From contig JASJOG010000085.1 of NCBI GenBank assembly GCA_030142905.1, forward strand, positions 124,001 through 188,000: a stretch of DNA of 64,000 nt, read 5' to 3'. A program made the translations under genes and the position numbers. The notes beneath the pieces are model-generated. The model saw only the letters and a list, made by a program, of their open reading frames with translations. It did no database searches and was not told the DNA's origin. The DNA comes from Heliopora coerulea. Taxonomy: Eukaryota; Cnidaria; Anthozoa; Scleralcyonacea; Helioporidae. This document shows positions 26,601 to 39,200 of the stretch, in pieces; the stretch's first letter is position 1; each line of letters begins with the position of its first letter.

Positions 26601-29011
26601 GGCTCACCACGAATTCGCGTTTGACCAAACATCGCCAACGAATGACAAGCATGGCATGGAAAACAGAAATGATAAGGATATGGAAGTGAGAAGAGCCGAG
26701 AGTGCCTTGCAGAAGCTCTATCAGTCAGCTTCTCCTTGTCCCAGCAAGCACAACTCAGACGACAGGCTTACCAAGGAAGACGTCTCAAAATTGATGCAAG
26801 TCAACAGACAAGAAACGGAGATGTTAGTACGGGAGCTTCTTCGTAAGGTAAGGTCATGGGATTAAATTGGGAATTTTAGGACATCTTGGGTAGTTGGGAC
26901 GATAACTGAGGTACTTTATATAGTAGAAAAGGTGTTTGTTGGTGATGTACGGTACAAGGTAAGATATGCAGCATTTTGTCATGTGGCGTCATATCATGTC
27001 ATCTTATGTCAAGTCACATCTTTTATATCACCCCAGTCATACGCCACGTTAACCTACCTCATATTGAATGTTGCGTGGTGTATGTAACGTTATAGGTTTA
27101 GCCATGCCATACGCTGCATAGTATTTTGCTCCTAACATAGGCCTTACATATTAATTCAGAAGTAGTTACCTGCTTTTCGTCTCAAAATTGTTAATATATC
27201 GTAAGATTTAGACGTGTTTAAGATCCTACGATTTTTTGGGTCGCAAGCGACAATTGCAAGCGAAGAACTTGAGCATGTCGTATGCCATTATCACAAGCAG
27301 GACTCGCTCTATGCAAATAAGCTTCTGTGCCAGCAGAGAAGTACAACAAACGAAACTGAACTAAGCTAAACTAGTGTGACGTTGAACTGAGCAGAACAGA
27401 ACTGGACTATAGTCTAAAATCGGTGACAACGGGCCCTCAGAAATCAATTCCTCATGAACAACATCACTCCTAACCCTAAATTATTTATTCTAACAATTTA
27501 AACATTCAATTGTATTCCTTTCTGTTCGCTTAGACTTCTGCCATATTATCTTACGAATATTTCTTCGTGTTCTCCTTTGCTGTCTCACCATGTCCTGTCC
27601 AGTCCTATGAACTTCTATTCACTGTCTACTGGTGTGAACCTTCATGGTTTATAATAGTACCAAAGACCCTTTGTGTGTCTCTCCAATTTTATAACCTTCA
27701 ATAACCCACTTCACTGTCTCGCTTTATCTTGGCTATATCTTGGCTTTATCTTGTACATGGCAAACGTTACTGTACTCGGTAAAGAACGGAAACGTATAGC
27801 ATACGGTGTAGCATAGTATGTTATAGCGAAGAACAGTATATCATAGTGTAGTATAGTATTGTATAATATAGTGGAGTATAAAATAGTAAAGTATAATACA
27901 GTAGAGAATAATATAGTATAGTATAGTATTGTATTGTATTGTATAGCACAGTATAGTATAGTATAGTATAGTATAGTATAGTATAGTATAGTATAGTATA
28001 GTATAGTATAGCATACCAGAGTATAGCATAGAAAAGTATAGAATGGCATGTCATATGGACCATGGCACATATCACAGTATAGTATTGTGTAGCATGGCTT
28101 TGTATAGTGCAGCATAACACAGGATGGCAAGGTATAGAACAGCAAAGCATTGAATCATACCGTATGAAATCACAGTAAATACTGTTTAACTTTAAAAAGG
28201 ATGTTGCATGATAATGGCATTAAAGCAAAACAAACGCACTTAGTTTGACTTTTTGATGCAAACTCTTGAAGATAAGAAATCGTTTTGATCGTTTTTCTAG
28301 CACCACGAGGAAATCAAAGCTGTTGTCGAGACCGCATGCCGGTCCACAGCTATTCCAAGGGAAGGACTTGATTTCCTTGGTACGAGCACTGAAGGAAGCG
28401 ATCAACCCGAGGCCAGTTTGGCAGTACAAGAGTTGGATCATTTCAAAACAAGAGCGGCAAAGGTACAGTCTTTGATTCTAAAAATGCAGGCGGTCGTCGA
28501 GAGCGAGAAAAACGACAGAGAGAACGTTTATTGTAAGCTGCAAGCCTTAGAAGAAGAGTTGCAGCGGAAGGAGGCCTTGTTGCAAGCAAAGGGCCAGGAA
28601 CTACGACGACGTCACTGCAAGACGCTAGAAATGGAGAAATCATTTCAAGAGAAGATAGAATCACTGACGGAGGAAAAAGACCGAGCTGGCATAGAGAAGT
28701 CGCACTTAAACAGCGTTTGCCAACAGAAGGACCAGCAGATTCTTGAGAAGAATCAAGAGTTGAAGAAGCTGCAAGCGGAGATTGCAGAACGGGAGAAGGC
28801 GCATCAGCAGAATCTTGGTAAAATGAGAAAGAAGGCGGAAGACGCGTGGAGCCAATATGCTTCGGTCAAATCACGAGCGGAGAGGAGATCCGCCGAGTTC
28901 AACGAAGCAGCGGAGAAACTAAAGGTTTCCCAAGGTTATCTACTTGACTTGTGGCAGACTTTAAAGACAGTTGACAATGTAGTTGAAACAGGCGAAAATG
29001 ATGATATATAA
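20255..29011 (+). CDS. Coiled-coil protein, ~817 aa, four exons (function unknown)
   Basis: Exons 20255-20636, 24325-24845, 26008-26847 and 28301-29011 join with matching phases (1, 0, 0), each with GT and AG borders, to give about 817 residues. The ATG at 20255 starts a basic, Ser/Thr-rich head (residues 1-30), followed by an acidic stretch. Long heptad-like helices rich in E, K, Q, L and R cover about 60-125, 130-285, 310-345 and 620-790. A middle segment (about 390-480) with many small and basic residues is not coiled coil, and a charged region follows it. I see no signal peptide, membrane segment or catalytic motif. Such proteins usually act as cytoskeletal, centrosomal or scaffold components, but that is inference. 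I do not recognise an orthologue. Introns hold MITEs and microsatellites. The exon 2 donor is the least certain boundary: 24845 was chosen because its phase fits exon 3. Confidence 0.8.
21665..21989. mobile_element. G-run MITE with GGCGTTG ends
   Basis: The left end is CAGTGGCGTTGCTAGGG, followed soon by a run of seven G. The right end is a run of eleven C followed by TCCCAACGCCTATG. The ends are imperfect inverted repeats (GGCGTTGCTAGGG against GGCGTTGGGAGGG). The body of about 325 bp has no recognisable protein. Confidence 0.65.
23501..23596 (+). mobile_element. AACCCTTT-type MITE (intron copy)
   Basis: Starts TAACCCCTTCCGGTC and ends GGAAAGGGTAAA, with the family's internal hallmark CTGGCTAACGCCAGACAATT and GGGGAGACGTC. 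Fewer than 100 bp. About ten relatives occur in this window. Confidence 0.75.
23781..23924 (+). repeat. TATCC microsatellite, degenerate
   Basis: Irregular repeats of TATCC, TATCT and CATCC type over about 145 bp in intron 1 of the coiled-coil gene. Confidence 0.85.
24325..24845 (+). CDS. Coiled-coil gene exon 2
   Basis: Begins after TATTATTTAG with two bases completing an Asp codon from exon 1. It encodes about 173 residues of nearly uninterrupted heptad-like sequence. An alternative donor at 24825 would leave the wrong phase for exon 3. Past 24845 the frame runs on to 25040 through a Cys-rich stretch that I take as intron. Confidence 0.75.
25141..25215 (-). mobile_element. AACCCTTT-type MITE, partial
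   Basis: TTAATCCCTTCCGGTCCGAG, then GACGTCTCCCC and TTAGCCAGAGTAAAATTG: the family hallmark in reverse orientation, without a clear far end. Lies in intron 2 of the coiled-coil gene. Confidence 0.65.
25431..25818. mobile_element. MITE with long ATGTTATGGATCCG ends
   Basis: The left end ATGTTATGGATCCGCTTAAG and the right end CGGATCCATAACAT are inverted repeats that continue imperfectly for about 60 bp (GGCACATTTACACA, then ATAATATTTTCGTA). The 388-bp element sits in intron 2 of the coiled-coil gene and has no credible coding region. Its interior resembles the 19.6 kb MITE. Confidence 0.75.
26008..26847 (+). CDS. Coiled-coil gene exon 3
   Basis: The acceptor TGTAATTCCAG and donor CGTAAG/GTAAGG are both strong, and the 840-nt exon is in phase 0 at both ends. 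It encodes a short heptad stretch, then a Cys- and Arg-containing helical-looking region (around KCKGIVKSLAKFFEEL), then a hydrophilic linker. Confidence 0.85.
26848..28300 (+). other. Intron 3 of the coiled-coil gene
   Basis: Holds a long GTATA pentanucleotide array. No exon-like sequence was seen between the flanking phase-0 exons. Confidence 0.7.
27836..28050 (+). repeat. GTATA pentanucleotide microsatellite
   Basis: Tandem GTATA with a nearly perfect core at 27951-28012 and degenerate flanks. It keeps several minus-strand frames open with a Tyr-Thr-Ile-Leu-Tyr pattern; these are artefacts of the repeat. Confidence 0.9.
28301..29011 (+). CDS. Coiled-coil gene exon 4 (3' end)
   Basis: The acceptor GTTTTTCTAG leads in phase 0 into a 39-residue leader and then a long heptad region ending at the TAA at 29009-29011. 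I see no AATAAA within the next 300 bp. Confidence 0.85.
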   Translation, partial: HHEEIKAVVETACRSTAIPREGLDFLGTSTEGSDQPEASLAVQELDHFKTRAAKVQSLILKMQAVVESEKNDRENVYCKLQALEEELQRKEALLQAKGQELRRRHCKTLEMEKSFQEKIESLTEEKDRAGIEKSHLNSVCQQKDQQILEKNQELKKLQAEIAEREKAHQQNLGKMRKKAEDAWSQYASVKSRAERRSAEFNEAAEKLKVSQGYLLDLWQTLKTVDNVVETGENDDI

Positions 29012-29547
29012 AGAGGAACTTACTCTAAGGCAGCAACCCACAAACGAGCATTTACACCCGTTTTATATATGACGTAGAAATAGGAGGGGAACTCACTGTA
29101 GTATGGTAACCACTAGCGCCAAATTAGTTACTTGGCTGTTAAACATTTAAGTTGCATTCTATTCGCTACTGTAATGCGCCTATCCTAGAATCGAACGTAG
29201 TTTACCTTCTAAATAGAATGAACTAGTTCGTCGTTTGATTTGCTTGTGACTGTGGATAATTTTTAATTTATCGAAAGAGCTAAGTTAACCAGTGCTTGAA
29301 TTCTGAGTTTTACTATCTCCTACCCTCGACCTCATCGAGCCACTCTCTTTGCACACTACACTGTAGTACATTTGAATGGATCGTTGGAAAGCACGCTGCA
29401 CAACAGTTCAACATAACACAAAGCAACGCAACGCAATTCGACGCAACAGAACTCACCACACGCACCACAACGCAGCCCAAAGCAACATGTCACATGAAGA
29501 GAAAATCTACTAATTCTACACTGCGAAAGTCAATTGAAACAATTGAC

Positions 29548-29672
29548 TTAACCCTTTCAGGTCCATACCCGACTTTAGTATTTACTCCGGCTAACGCCAG
29601 ACAATTTTACTTTGGCTAACGTCGAACGATTTTACTCGTCAAGGGGAGACGTCTTGGGCAGGAAAGGGTAAA
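29548..29672 (+). mobile_element. AACCCTTT-type MITE with internal duplication
   Basis: TTAACCCTTTCAGGTCC to GGAAAGGGTAAA. The core GGCTAACG..GACAATTTTAC is present twice in a row (near 29588 and 29617), so this copy is longer than the 23.5 kb copy. Confidence 0.8.
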
Positions 29673-29673
29673 G

Positions 29674-29743
29674 TGGGATTCGAATTCGTATCCTCGGGTT
29701 TCCGGACCGCGGCTCTACCAGTTAGGCTATCGAGTGAACTGGA
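29674..29743 (-). repeat. tRNA-like sequence abutting a MITE
   Basis: On the minus strand, CGATAGCCTAACTGGTAGAGC is a good D-arm with A box and GAATTCGAATCCCA a recognisable B box. The anticodon arm contains GCGGTCCGGAAACCCG, which does not give a normal seven-base loop. Starts two bases past the 29.5 kb MITE. Probably a SINE head. Confidence 0.5.
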
Positions 29744-30714
29744 AACAGCATGCTCGTTCGACTCATGATACAGTAAGTTACCGTAGTAAGTGCACGACAG
29801 ATTTTCGCGTCAACTTATGCTAATTCCGCGAGGAGGGACAGTGTTTTGACTTTGCTTCGAGATCATACACTGGATAACATGGAGAGAAAATTTCGTGATC
29901 AACCACACTGAAAGCACAACCACTATGGGATATTGAACTTGATAACTACATGAAAACCACTGATGCTATCATCTGTCATGTTGTCGTCGTTTTGCTGAAG
30001 TGCATGTCCTGTTGACGAGTGATCACTATAGCAATATTGTGAGCCAATATTGAACACGAAACACACAAACATAATTAATTTTAAAAGCAGTTCACGAGTG
30101 GGGTACAAATTGACCTGTTAATTCATAGTTGTGAACAATGTCTTTCTTTATACGCGCCTCACTTGCCCAAGACATCGATAAAACTTGAATCAACATTTCC
30201 TTTCAACTTGTGAGGAAAAGGATTCTGAACAATGACAGATTGTAAAACTGTTTTTTAATTCTAAATGAAAGTATCTCACACAAGATTTTGGAAATGACAG
30301 AAATTCTACTAAGTTCGCCAAAGAACGTGATATTGTACAAGATGACGGAAAACGTGAGTACTTTACTCAAAAAATCTGAAATGCTCAAGTTACTCCACCA
30401 AAAGCCAACTTCCATTTTCCAGTTTTTGGTCAGATGCGCGCCGAGGTTGAACTTAAATATTATGCAACAGAAAGAGCGACATTACCTAAAGGAGTAGCTA
30501 TCGAGGCAAGTGCGCCTGTGAACAACCTGGACCATTTGCAACAAAAGATGTTGCGCAAATGGAAAGTACTATGTAATTGATGCGCTTGCACCGGCTTCAG
30601 TGCAGAGCCTGCTGGACCACAAATCATTAAGTAGAGGTCGGACTTCTTCGTTGTGGGCTTTTGGATATTCATTGAAGACGCACTTTCATTCAAGACCTCT
30701 CACACGGTGAGCCA
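29744..30714. other. Intergenic, no recognised gene
   Basis: About 1 kb between the coiled-coil gene and the likely 3' end of Hakai. A 70-codon open frame near 30.3-30.5 kb shows no motif. Nothing else seen. Confidence 0.45.
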
Positions 30715-30720
30715 TTTATT
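30715..30720 (-). promoter_or_regulatory. Candidate poly(A) signal for Hakai
   Basis: AATAAA on the minus strand about 385 nt past the Hakai stop codon, the first such hexamer downstream. Position only; no transcript evidence. Confidence 0.35.
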
Positions 30721-31103
30721 CTCTACTTAGTGTAAACGAGGTACCAATCTCAAACAAACAATTCATTGGGAAACGTAAGGGAAATGAGTACCGATGCGTT
30801 TGTTAGGAAATGTGATCCCAACTGGCAATGAATTTTGTCAACTTTAACCTGAGTTTTTCCTTACATACGATTTCGATTGTGGCACCATATCCCACACTCA
30901 GAGAAAAAAAGGTTGATCTCTATCAAAATACCCCAAAATTTTCTTAAAAGACATTTATCGCTTACTGTTGCAACTAATATCTCAGTACTCTAATATCAGT
31001 TCAAATACCCTTTCCTCTCTGACAGACCGCGGAGGTGTTAGGCACCCTGGGCGACCACAAAGACAATCTGTATTCGTATGCTTGTTGGATCGACATTTAC
31101 ACT

Positions 31104-31809
31104 TCAATAAAAAGGCGCACTCCTATTAAAATGTGCTCCATCCTGCACCACATTGCGAGGTATAGGTCCACTTTCTGACCTTGGCGGGATCCAGCTGCCT
31201 TCCCCTCGAGCATTATGACCCCAATCTCTTTCGTTGGGCAACCAGCCCGGCCGCACTTCTCCTTCGGGATTTGGAAAACGTACGTTCGGCTGTCCGACTG
31301 CTGCTGGGTGACGAGCCATGTCTTCAAAACGCGGGCGCATACGTCCCTGTTCTCCGGGCATCATTCTCGGAGGACCCGGTGGCACAGCCATTGGCGGAAC
31401 GACGCCTTGATTGGGTGGAAAAGTCCCGGTGGCTGGACGATTCCGGTAGGCTTCCATGGGAATGGAAGGTACCATAGGTCGGTCATTAACCATGGGCGGA
31501 AGCCCGGGGAATGGGCGATCAGGTTGAACAGGTTGAGGTGGGAGTCCCTCGCGGATCATCGGACCGGAAGTTATCGGTCCGGGATAAGCCGGCATGTCTC
31601 GTTTGAGGTCGGCAGCGTACTCTGCCGACAGGTCTCCGCCAACAGCGGTGCTTTCCGACTGGTGACGTCTTTTGATGTGGGCGTGAAGATCGCGTTGGGA
31701 TAAGTAGCTCCGACGACAGCCCGAGATACCATACCTACTGCCTCCGAAGGAACACACGAACACGTGACCCAAACGAGCCGGTTCGATGCGCTGCACGACC
31801 TCGCCGCAT
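31104..31809 (-). CDS. CBLL1: Hakai exon 6 (last RING Cys, finger, Pro-rich tail)
   Basis: The acceptor ATTTTCCAG completes an Arg codon and continues CGEVVQRIE, the invariant end of the Hakai RING. The C2H2 finger and the proline-rich tail follow, with the TGA at 31106-31104. Confidence 0.95.
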
Positions 31810-32694
31810 CTGGAAAATTAGCCATGAAGGGAAAATTAATTGCGATATATTTTCCATGTTCAGCATTCCGTATGGTGGACAGTAGATAACAGTATTCCGT
31901 ATAGATCCAAGATATAATTCAAACCAGTTCTCTCACGTTTATGTGTCGCCATGAAGAATTAAAAAGACTGGACAAAGAAGAAGGTTAATGCCCGCGCAGC
32001 AGTCGATTTAAAAACAATAAAAAAATATTTTTGTTCAACAACTACCCATGAACTGGCTAACATCGTGAAATTCGAGTAATGGGGAACTTAGGAAGAAGTC
32101 TTCCTTAGGGGTGGTAGTGGTAAAAGCGTCATACAGGTCACTGCAGTTATTTCATGTTATGAACACTTATTTCATGCCTGGGGTTTTCCAGGAAAATTTC
32201 ATAAGTAATATTTCCTGGGTTCTGAGAGCACATTTGAACCCAATCTGAAGGTTTTTGCCGACTGAACTTTCCAATGTTTTCCCGGCCGTTCAGGTCACAG
32301 ACTTGCCCCGGCTCAGTCATTAAACAACCCGTAACCGTACATGCACATACTCGTAGACGATAGACCTGAACCTTACCTGGGACATTTTCCATTAGATTTT
32401 TCGGCGCAGGCGAGACAAAATGCATGTTTGCAAGGGCTCTGAAGAAAAAGTGGAAATGATTTACTGCTTGAGTACTGCATAACACAAAGATTCTAACAAG
32501 CTGCAAGAAATCTAAAGTTTAGTTCTCCACTTCCACAGTCCAAAATACCAGTTATATGTATAATACCCCTACAACTTCACCGGAAACTCATAACAACCAC
32601 CCAACCCCAACCAAATGCCTACAGCTATGTTGTGGAAGACTAGAATTTACTTCCTGGATTAACGTACTTATAACTACCGTGCTCTGTATAAAGT

Positions 32695-32725
<31 letters not shown>

Positions 32726-32837
32726 GTGAAATTATCAGAAAGGTTTGAGTACTGCTGAAATGTGAGAGTAGTTATCTAACGTTTCGAGCGAAGGCCCTTC
32801 GTCAGAGAGAAAAAACATGGGAGGATCGAAAAACACG

Positions 32838-32895
<58 letters not shown>

Positions 32896-34029
32896 ATGGT
32901 CATGTGACAACAAATGGCAAATCAGAATAGAAAAATGAAAACAAATGTAAATGAGATGGTGGCTCGTCACTTGCCTAAAATATCACCGATCAGCTAACCA
33001 GGTGGGTGTGTCAAATATAATATGGGTGAGTGAATGAGTAAAAGCTAAACACAAAAGAGCTAAGTAGCTATTGTTACGCCCATCCGTGCAAAGCAAAAAC
33101 ATTAGCCACAAAGCGATTAAGTAAATGAAAAACGTTCGTTGAGTCCGTGAGGGTGAATGGTTCCAATTTTAAAGATGAGATGCTTTTCCTGTCTTTTGCG
33201 ACTATTATTACCGCCAAAAATTTGGGAGATGGCACAAACTTTCATGTCCGAAAGAGAATGATTGGCACTATTAAAATGTCGGGCGAGAGGTTTGTCGACG
33301 TCTCCATTCCTTACGGAGCGAAGATGTTCGGCAAATCTGTCGGATAAACGTCTTCCCGTTTCTGCAACGTAGAGCAGACCGCATCAGCTGCACGAAATGC
33401 AGTAAATGAGGTTGGAGGAGACACATGTGAAACAATGTCGAATGACAAAATTGGATTTAGGTCTCATATATATATGTACTGTATATATGTGTATAGATAT
33501 ACACATATATACATATATACATATGTACATATATACATATATCCATATACATACAGCAAATTGCAAAAATTTTGGCACTAAACATATCAACATATGAACA
33601 TATCAAGAGCTTTGTATCTTCATTTTTATTCTCACTTCAACAGTCAGTGAAGATATGCTATTTGGTTTTTGGTACATTTATTGGCCACTTTAATGTATTA
33701 AGGTTGATTGAAATATTCAGTTACGGATTTACCTCTATACATGCTTTTTGGAGTAGCATGTTTATGTAAATTACAATTCATTAAATTTGCTGTACATATA
33801 TACATACATATACATAAATATATTAGGTATATATATATATATATATTACGAGGTAATAAAGTTTAAAGGTTGATAATTGCCATGACTGATCTCAAAGAAT
33901 TCCAAAATCAGATCAGTCATGGCAGTTATCAATTTTTAAACTTTTTACCTTATTACTGTCCACACAGTATTCTATTTTTATATATTTATATATTATGTAT
34001 TTATATACTGTATATTTTTATATTCTATT

Positions 34030-34077
<48 letters not shown>

Positions 34078-34320
34078 CATATAGCAAATTGCATAAATTT
34101 TGGCAAACATAAACATGTAACAAAAAGCATGTATAGGTAAATCTGTAACTGTGAATACTTCAATCAACCTTAATACATTAGACTGGCCAAAAAATGTACC
34201 AAAAAACACATAACATATCTTCACTGACTGTTGAAGTGAGAATAAAAATGAAGATACAAAGCTCTTGATATGTTCATATGTTGATATGTTTTGTGCCATA
34301 ATTTTTGCAATTTGCTGTAC

Positions 34321-34393
<73 letters not shown>

Positions 34394-35331
34394 CAGAGAG
34401 ACAGAGAGACAGAGAGACAGAGAGACAGAGAGACAGAGACAGAGACAGAGAGAGACAAAGAGAGACAGAGAGAGACAGAGAGAGACAGAGAGAGACAGAG
34501 AGAGAGACAGAGAGAGAGACAGAGAGAGAGAGAGACAGAGAGACAGAGACAGAGACAGAGAGACAGAGAGAGACAGAGACAGAGACAGAGACAGAGAGAC
34601 AGAGACAGAGAGACAGAGACAGAGACAGAGACAGAGAGACAGAGAGAGACAGAGAAAATATAGAATATAGAATATAGAATATACGAGGTAGAGTTGGCTT
34701 GAGAAAAGAGTGCTCAATGCGTTATTTGGCAGAACAGGATTTACAGAATTAACAGGATTTACAGAAAGAAAAACGAATGCCCGCTGCCTGGAAAATGTTT
34801 GACAAAGAACATTATCTACAAGGCCGAAATCTCCACTACGGACCAGGACCAAACAACGAAAACATACATTGGGATGACATCCAACGAATTCGAACAGCGC
34901 TACCGAAACCACGAAAAATCATTCAACAACGAGAAATACAAAAACGAAACAGAACTATCAAAATACGTGTGGAAACTAAAGAAGGAAAAGCGTAATTTTA
35001 CAACCACTTGGTCCATAATCAAACGAGCGGCTCCTTACCGGATCGGATCAAAAAAAATGCAATTTGTGTTTAGAAGAAAAAGTCGAAATAATGAAGAGGA
35101 AATGGACAACAACTTTGAACAAAAGAAGCGAATTCTTTTCAAAATGCATACACAAAAGCAAAATTCCATTAGGTTGACGAATCCCGAAAAAGCTGTAAAC
35201 AAACGACATCATATCTACAAATAGACACGGACACGCAACATAAAGGACAGTTGTAGCAGAACCCCCTCAGTCACCTGAAGATAGCCGACAAGCGTGAAAC
35301 TCAGAGTTGTGACAATAACATTTTAAGCTAA

Positions 35332-35412
<81 letters not shown>

Positions 35413-35772
35413 GTAGGTAGGTAGGTAGGTAGGTAGGTAGGTAGGTAGGTAGGTAGGTAGGTAGGTAGGTAGGTAGGTAGGTAGGTAGGTAGGTAGATAG
35501 ATAAACATGGGTAATTTCCCAGTAAGTAGAGTGCTCAATACAAAGATTAACACCTCTTGATCTTGCTGCCAGAACTATATATATACTCAGTTGAATGTCG
35601 AGGTAATTTAGTCATCTGATGATTGCAAAAGCATGAAACACAGTGTAACAACAAGCTGTAAATATATTAGATAACCAACAATAAGTTATTACTATATATA
35701 GTAATAATTTATTGTTGGTTATTATGGTGAACAAGATATATGAGTCAAAACATTAAATTTGTGTTCTTCTTG

Positions 35773-35810
<38 letters not shown>

Positions 35811-36236
35811 TTGGAATTTTAAAACCAGACCTGAACAATTAAAAGATGTAGTGGAATAATTAATTTATTTTTTTCTGTAAATAGCCAAAGTGATAAGATA
35901 AGAATAGAATGACGCTTAAACCACGTAAACATGATGACCTAATGCAATAAGAATTTTCTGTAAATAGCTGATTTGATTAGCATAACAGTAGATTGACAAC
36001 TACATAAGCATAAAAGGACCACAACCACTGTAGTAATCTCACATCCGAAGAGCTTGTTAAAGCGAAAACGTTAGTGTGTAGAATAAATGTTAAAAATGAA
36101 ACAGTGGTTATTTTACTATCATCTTCTTCTTGTCACAACATTATATATATATATCTACAGGATGAGTCATGCAGCTAGCACATTTGCGCACACTCACTAG
36201 TCTCTAGTTAGAGCACTCTGGCATGGCTTAGATGTA

Positions 36237-36279
<43 letters not shown>

Positions 36280-39200
36280 CCCAGTACCCCTCTTTACCCC
36301 AATTAGCTCTTTTGTACCTCAATAACCCTGCACCCTTAATGGTATTCTTTACTCTAAACATATCCCATATAACCTCAAGGTAAACAGTCTTTGTTCCCAG
36401 TACATACCTCTCTTTACCTTAACTAGCTCTCTCACACCTCAACAACACCCTCACCCTTAACAGCCTTCTTACTCTGAACATATCCTATATATCCTCAAGG
36501 AAAACACTGTCTTTCTTCTCAATACCACTCTTTACCCTAACTAGCTCTTTCACACCTCAACAGGACCCCCACCCTTAATAGCCTTCTTTACTCTGAACAT
36601 ATCCTATATATCCTTAACAGCCCTTTTTACCCTCACAGTATGTTTTGATCTAGTGAAAGGCAACCCAAGATTGGTGTTGTGAAGTACAAAGTTTTCTGAG
36701 TGTACCTTTAACTTATATACATATATTTAATACATATATTTCATAAATATATACATATATTTATGAAGGTACATGTACTGTATGTATGTATGTCATACGA
36801 ATGCCTGACTGCTAACTAAATATTTGCAATCAAGCTGTTTACCCTAAAATTCTGCAAAAAGCAGTAAAGTATGGTTCACATGTAAACTGAACAAACTAGA
36901 ACACAGTTTGATCACTATAGGTCACTTGCAAATGTTTTGATGAACAGTGTATTAAGAATTTTCCAACAATAACACTTTGATCAATAGAAAATGCTTTGAA
37001 GAACAGTATAGTAAGAATGTTTCAAGGATAACATATGCACTTAGGTACATTCATAGGCTAAAACAAGGATGGGCCTAGTAAAACATCATACTGCAGGCTT
37101 TTCAAGTTTTGTGTTAAGGGGAATCATTCTTGTGCTTAAACACAATAATATCATGTGACAAAATTTATATTCACTCATTGTCAATAACTTGGTCACTATG
37201 CCACTGAGCAAAATAATTTGATTTTCAATTAGTTTGTTTTGTGATATTGTGCTGAAAAGAGAAGTCACATGGGTTCACATACCATTCTTCCATACAGTAG
37301 TATGGGCAATGCACATGTTTCACACTGGTGAAGCAATGGATCTTGAACTTTTTGACCAATAAGCAACAACTGAAAAAAAAGGGGGAAAAAAACAAAAACT
37401 TAGTGAATCTACAATGGAAAATGACCAACACATCTTGATTTTCCCAATGGTGTTTGTTTGATTATAGCATTCATGGAATTTCAGTACACAGTGTCACTTT
37501 TATTTATTTTGTATACACATTCAGCAAACCTGTAAATACAGTAAGGCCTAGTTCACAGTAGTGACATAACATAAGCACATGAACATAAAACATCAAGAAA
37601 AGATCAGTTTTTCCCTTTTGTCATTATTTCCAAAGGGTAATTCCATATAAAAGTGGGAAAGCCATGACACCCACCCTCTCAGATTTTCTAGAAATTTACA
37701 TCATTTGTACATACTATTGAGACAAGCAAAAGTGCAGAATTTCAGCCCATAACTCCAAACGGTTCCAATGATATGACGTTTTGAAATTTGGGCCAAAATA
37801 CCCTAATTTTCACCTACATCAGCCACTATGGATTTTTGCATTTTACAAATCATTCAATATCTCAGGTCCAGATTGACCAAAAAGGCTGAAAATTGGTACC
37901 TGAGTATTTTTGAGGGTGTTGAATCCAAAAATGAGAAGAAAACAGACTATTTCTAAAGTTAAAGAGGTGATTTTTTGAATTTAAAATTGATACAGCTAAT
38001 TAATTGGTCTCGTTACCATGGTGAACTTCTGATGGGATTGCCGAAGGTGCCCAACTCAGACAGCTTGCAAACTTTCTGGGGATAAACTAGACATAATAGA
38101 CTATTTGTGTGTAGAAAATCTTTTTGGTATCTCAAAGACATCAAAAGTTATAGTTATGTACATTTGGACATATTCTTGCAGTATATTGAGTACCAATTCT
38201 GTGCTTGCTAGCTGTACACACTCCTTTTAATGGTTAGAACAACAGTATAAGTTGCTATATTTAACATCTGTACAGTTTTTAACTTTAAAGAAACTTTGAA
38301 GAACCATCTCAACCTATCTGTTGATAAGTTTTCCCAGAAAATGCAAGTCATGAGAATATTAACTTGAATTAAGTCCTAAGCTAAAAAACTTATTATGAAC
38401 AGGAATGCCTTAGATTTATTTTATGCTTGTAAATTCTCTTATCAGAATGAGATTTGAAATATATTGTGAAGCACAGAACTGTCTTTGTCTCTGGTTGGGA
38501 AAAGTCTGTGAAGTATCCAGTTGAAGGAAGTTAATTTGTACCATCCTAGACCTTGAAAAGTATGGAAAAATTCTCACTAAATAACTATTTTTAGAATTGA
38601 GTTTGAAGAAAGTTGCGATGGATTATCTTTTTTGTGTGAGAAAATTCTCATCTTAAATGTTCACTTAGAATGTCAAGTTCAAGCAGTTTCTAATACATTG
38701 TCTTCTTTTTAAGAGAAAACTTATTCAAAGTCTATTCAGGATGTAACTTTGAAGAAGATCTCATAATGTCCTGTCTTCAGTATATTTGATTTAGTTCTTA
38801 TGAAATGCAGTGCTGGTTAAAACAAGACTTTCATGGTAGGAGAATAAACTTTTCAAAATATAGTGTTTTATCTATTTAGATACAAGAAAAATAGAACAGA
38901 AAATATTTAACTTATCAAGTGAATTCAGCACCTAAGAATGGAGACACAGTGTACTGTTGGTATGATATCAGAAAGCAAATGTCATTTGACCACATATTCA
39001 TGGCCACTTTGAGATGATATTTGTTGGATACCACACACACATGTGGTTACCACCATTCAAACCCCATCACTCTTTTCCGTCTCTGGCTGACAATACCATC
39101 TTTGCTCAGATGATATTCTAGCCATCGAAAGCATTATTTGAAGACTCCATTTTGTGGCATTCATAATATATTTCATAGTTTCTATTGTGTTAATGTTAAT

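Larger units (their letters stand above)
32439..37282 (-). other. Hakai intron 5, repeat-packed
   Basis: 4.8 kb with two decayed PLE copies in opposite orientations, four hammerhead-like motifs, two copies of a short MITE, a hairpin, a 120-bp minisatellite and long runs of TA, AGAGAC, GATA and GTAG. The individual items are listed separately. Confidence 0.85.

Noticed and set aside
27711..28150. Minus-strand frames of 110-145 codons
   Set aside because: Tyr-Thr-Ile-Leu-Tyr repetition produced by the GTATA array inside an intron of the coiled-coil gene.
31181..31703. Plus-strand frames of 98 and 162 codons opposite Hakai exon 6
   Set aside because: They are antisense shadows of a GC-rich coding exon whose minus-strand product has clear Hakai homology.
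34274..34912. Long open frames through the AGAGAC run on both strands
   Set aside because: The reading is pure Arg-Glu-Asp or Ser-Leu-Val repetition dictated by the microsatellite, with no start context or splice support.
35337..35509. CRISPR-like array
   Set aside because: The repeats are 2-4 bp without spacers; this is an ordinary compound microsatellite in animal DNA.
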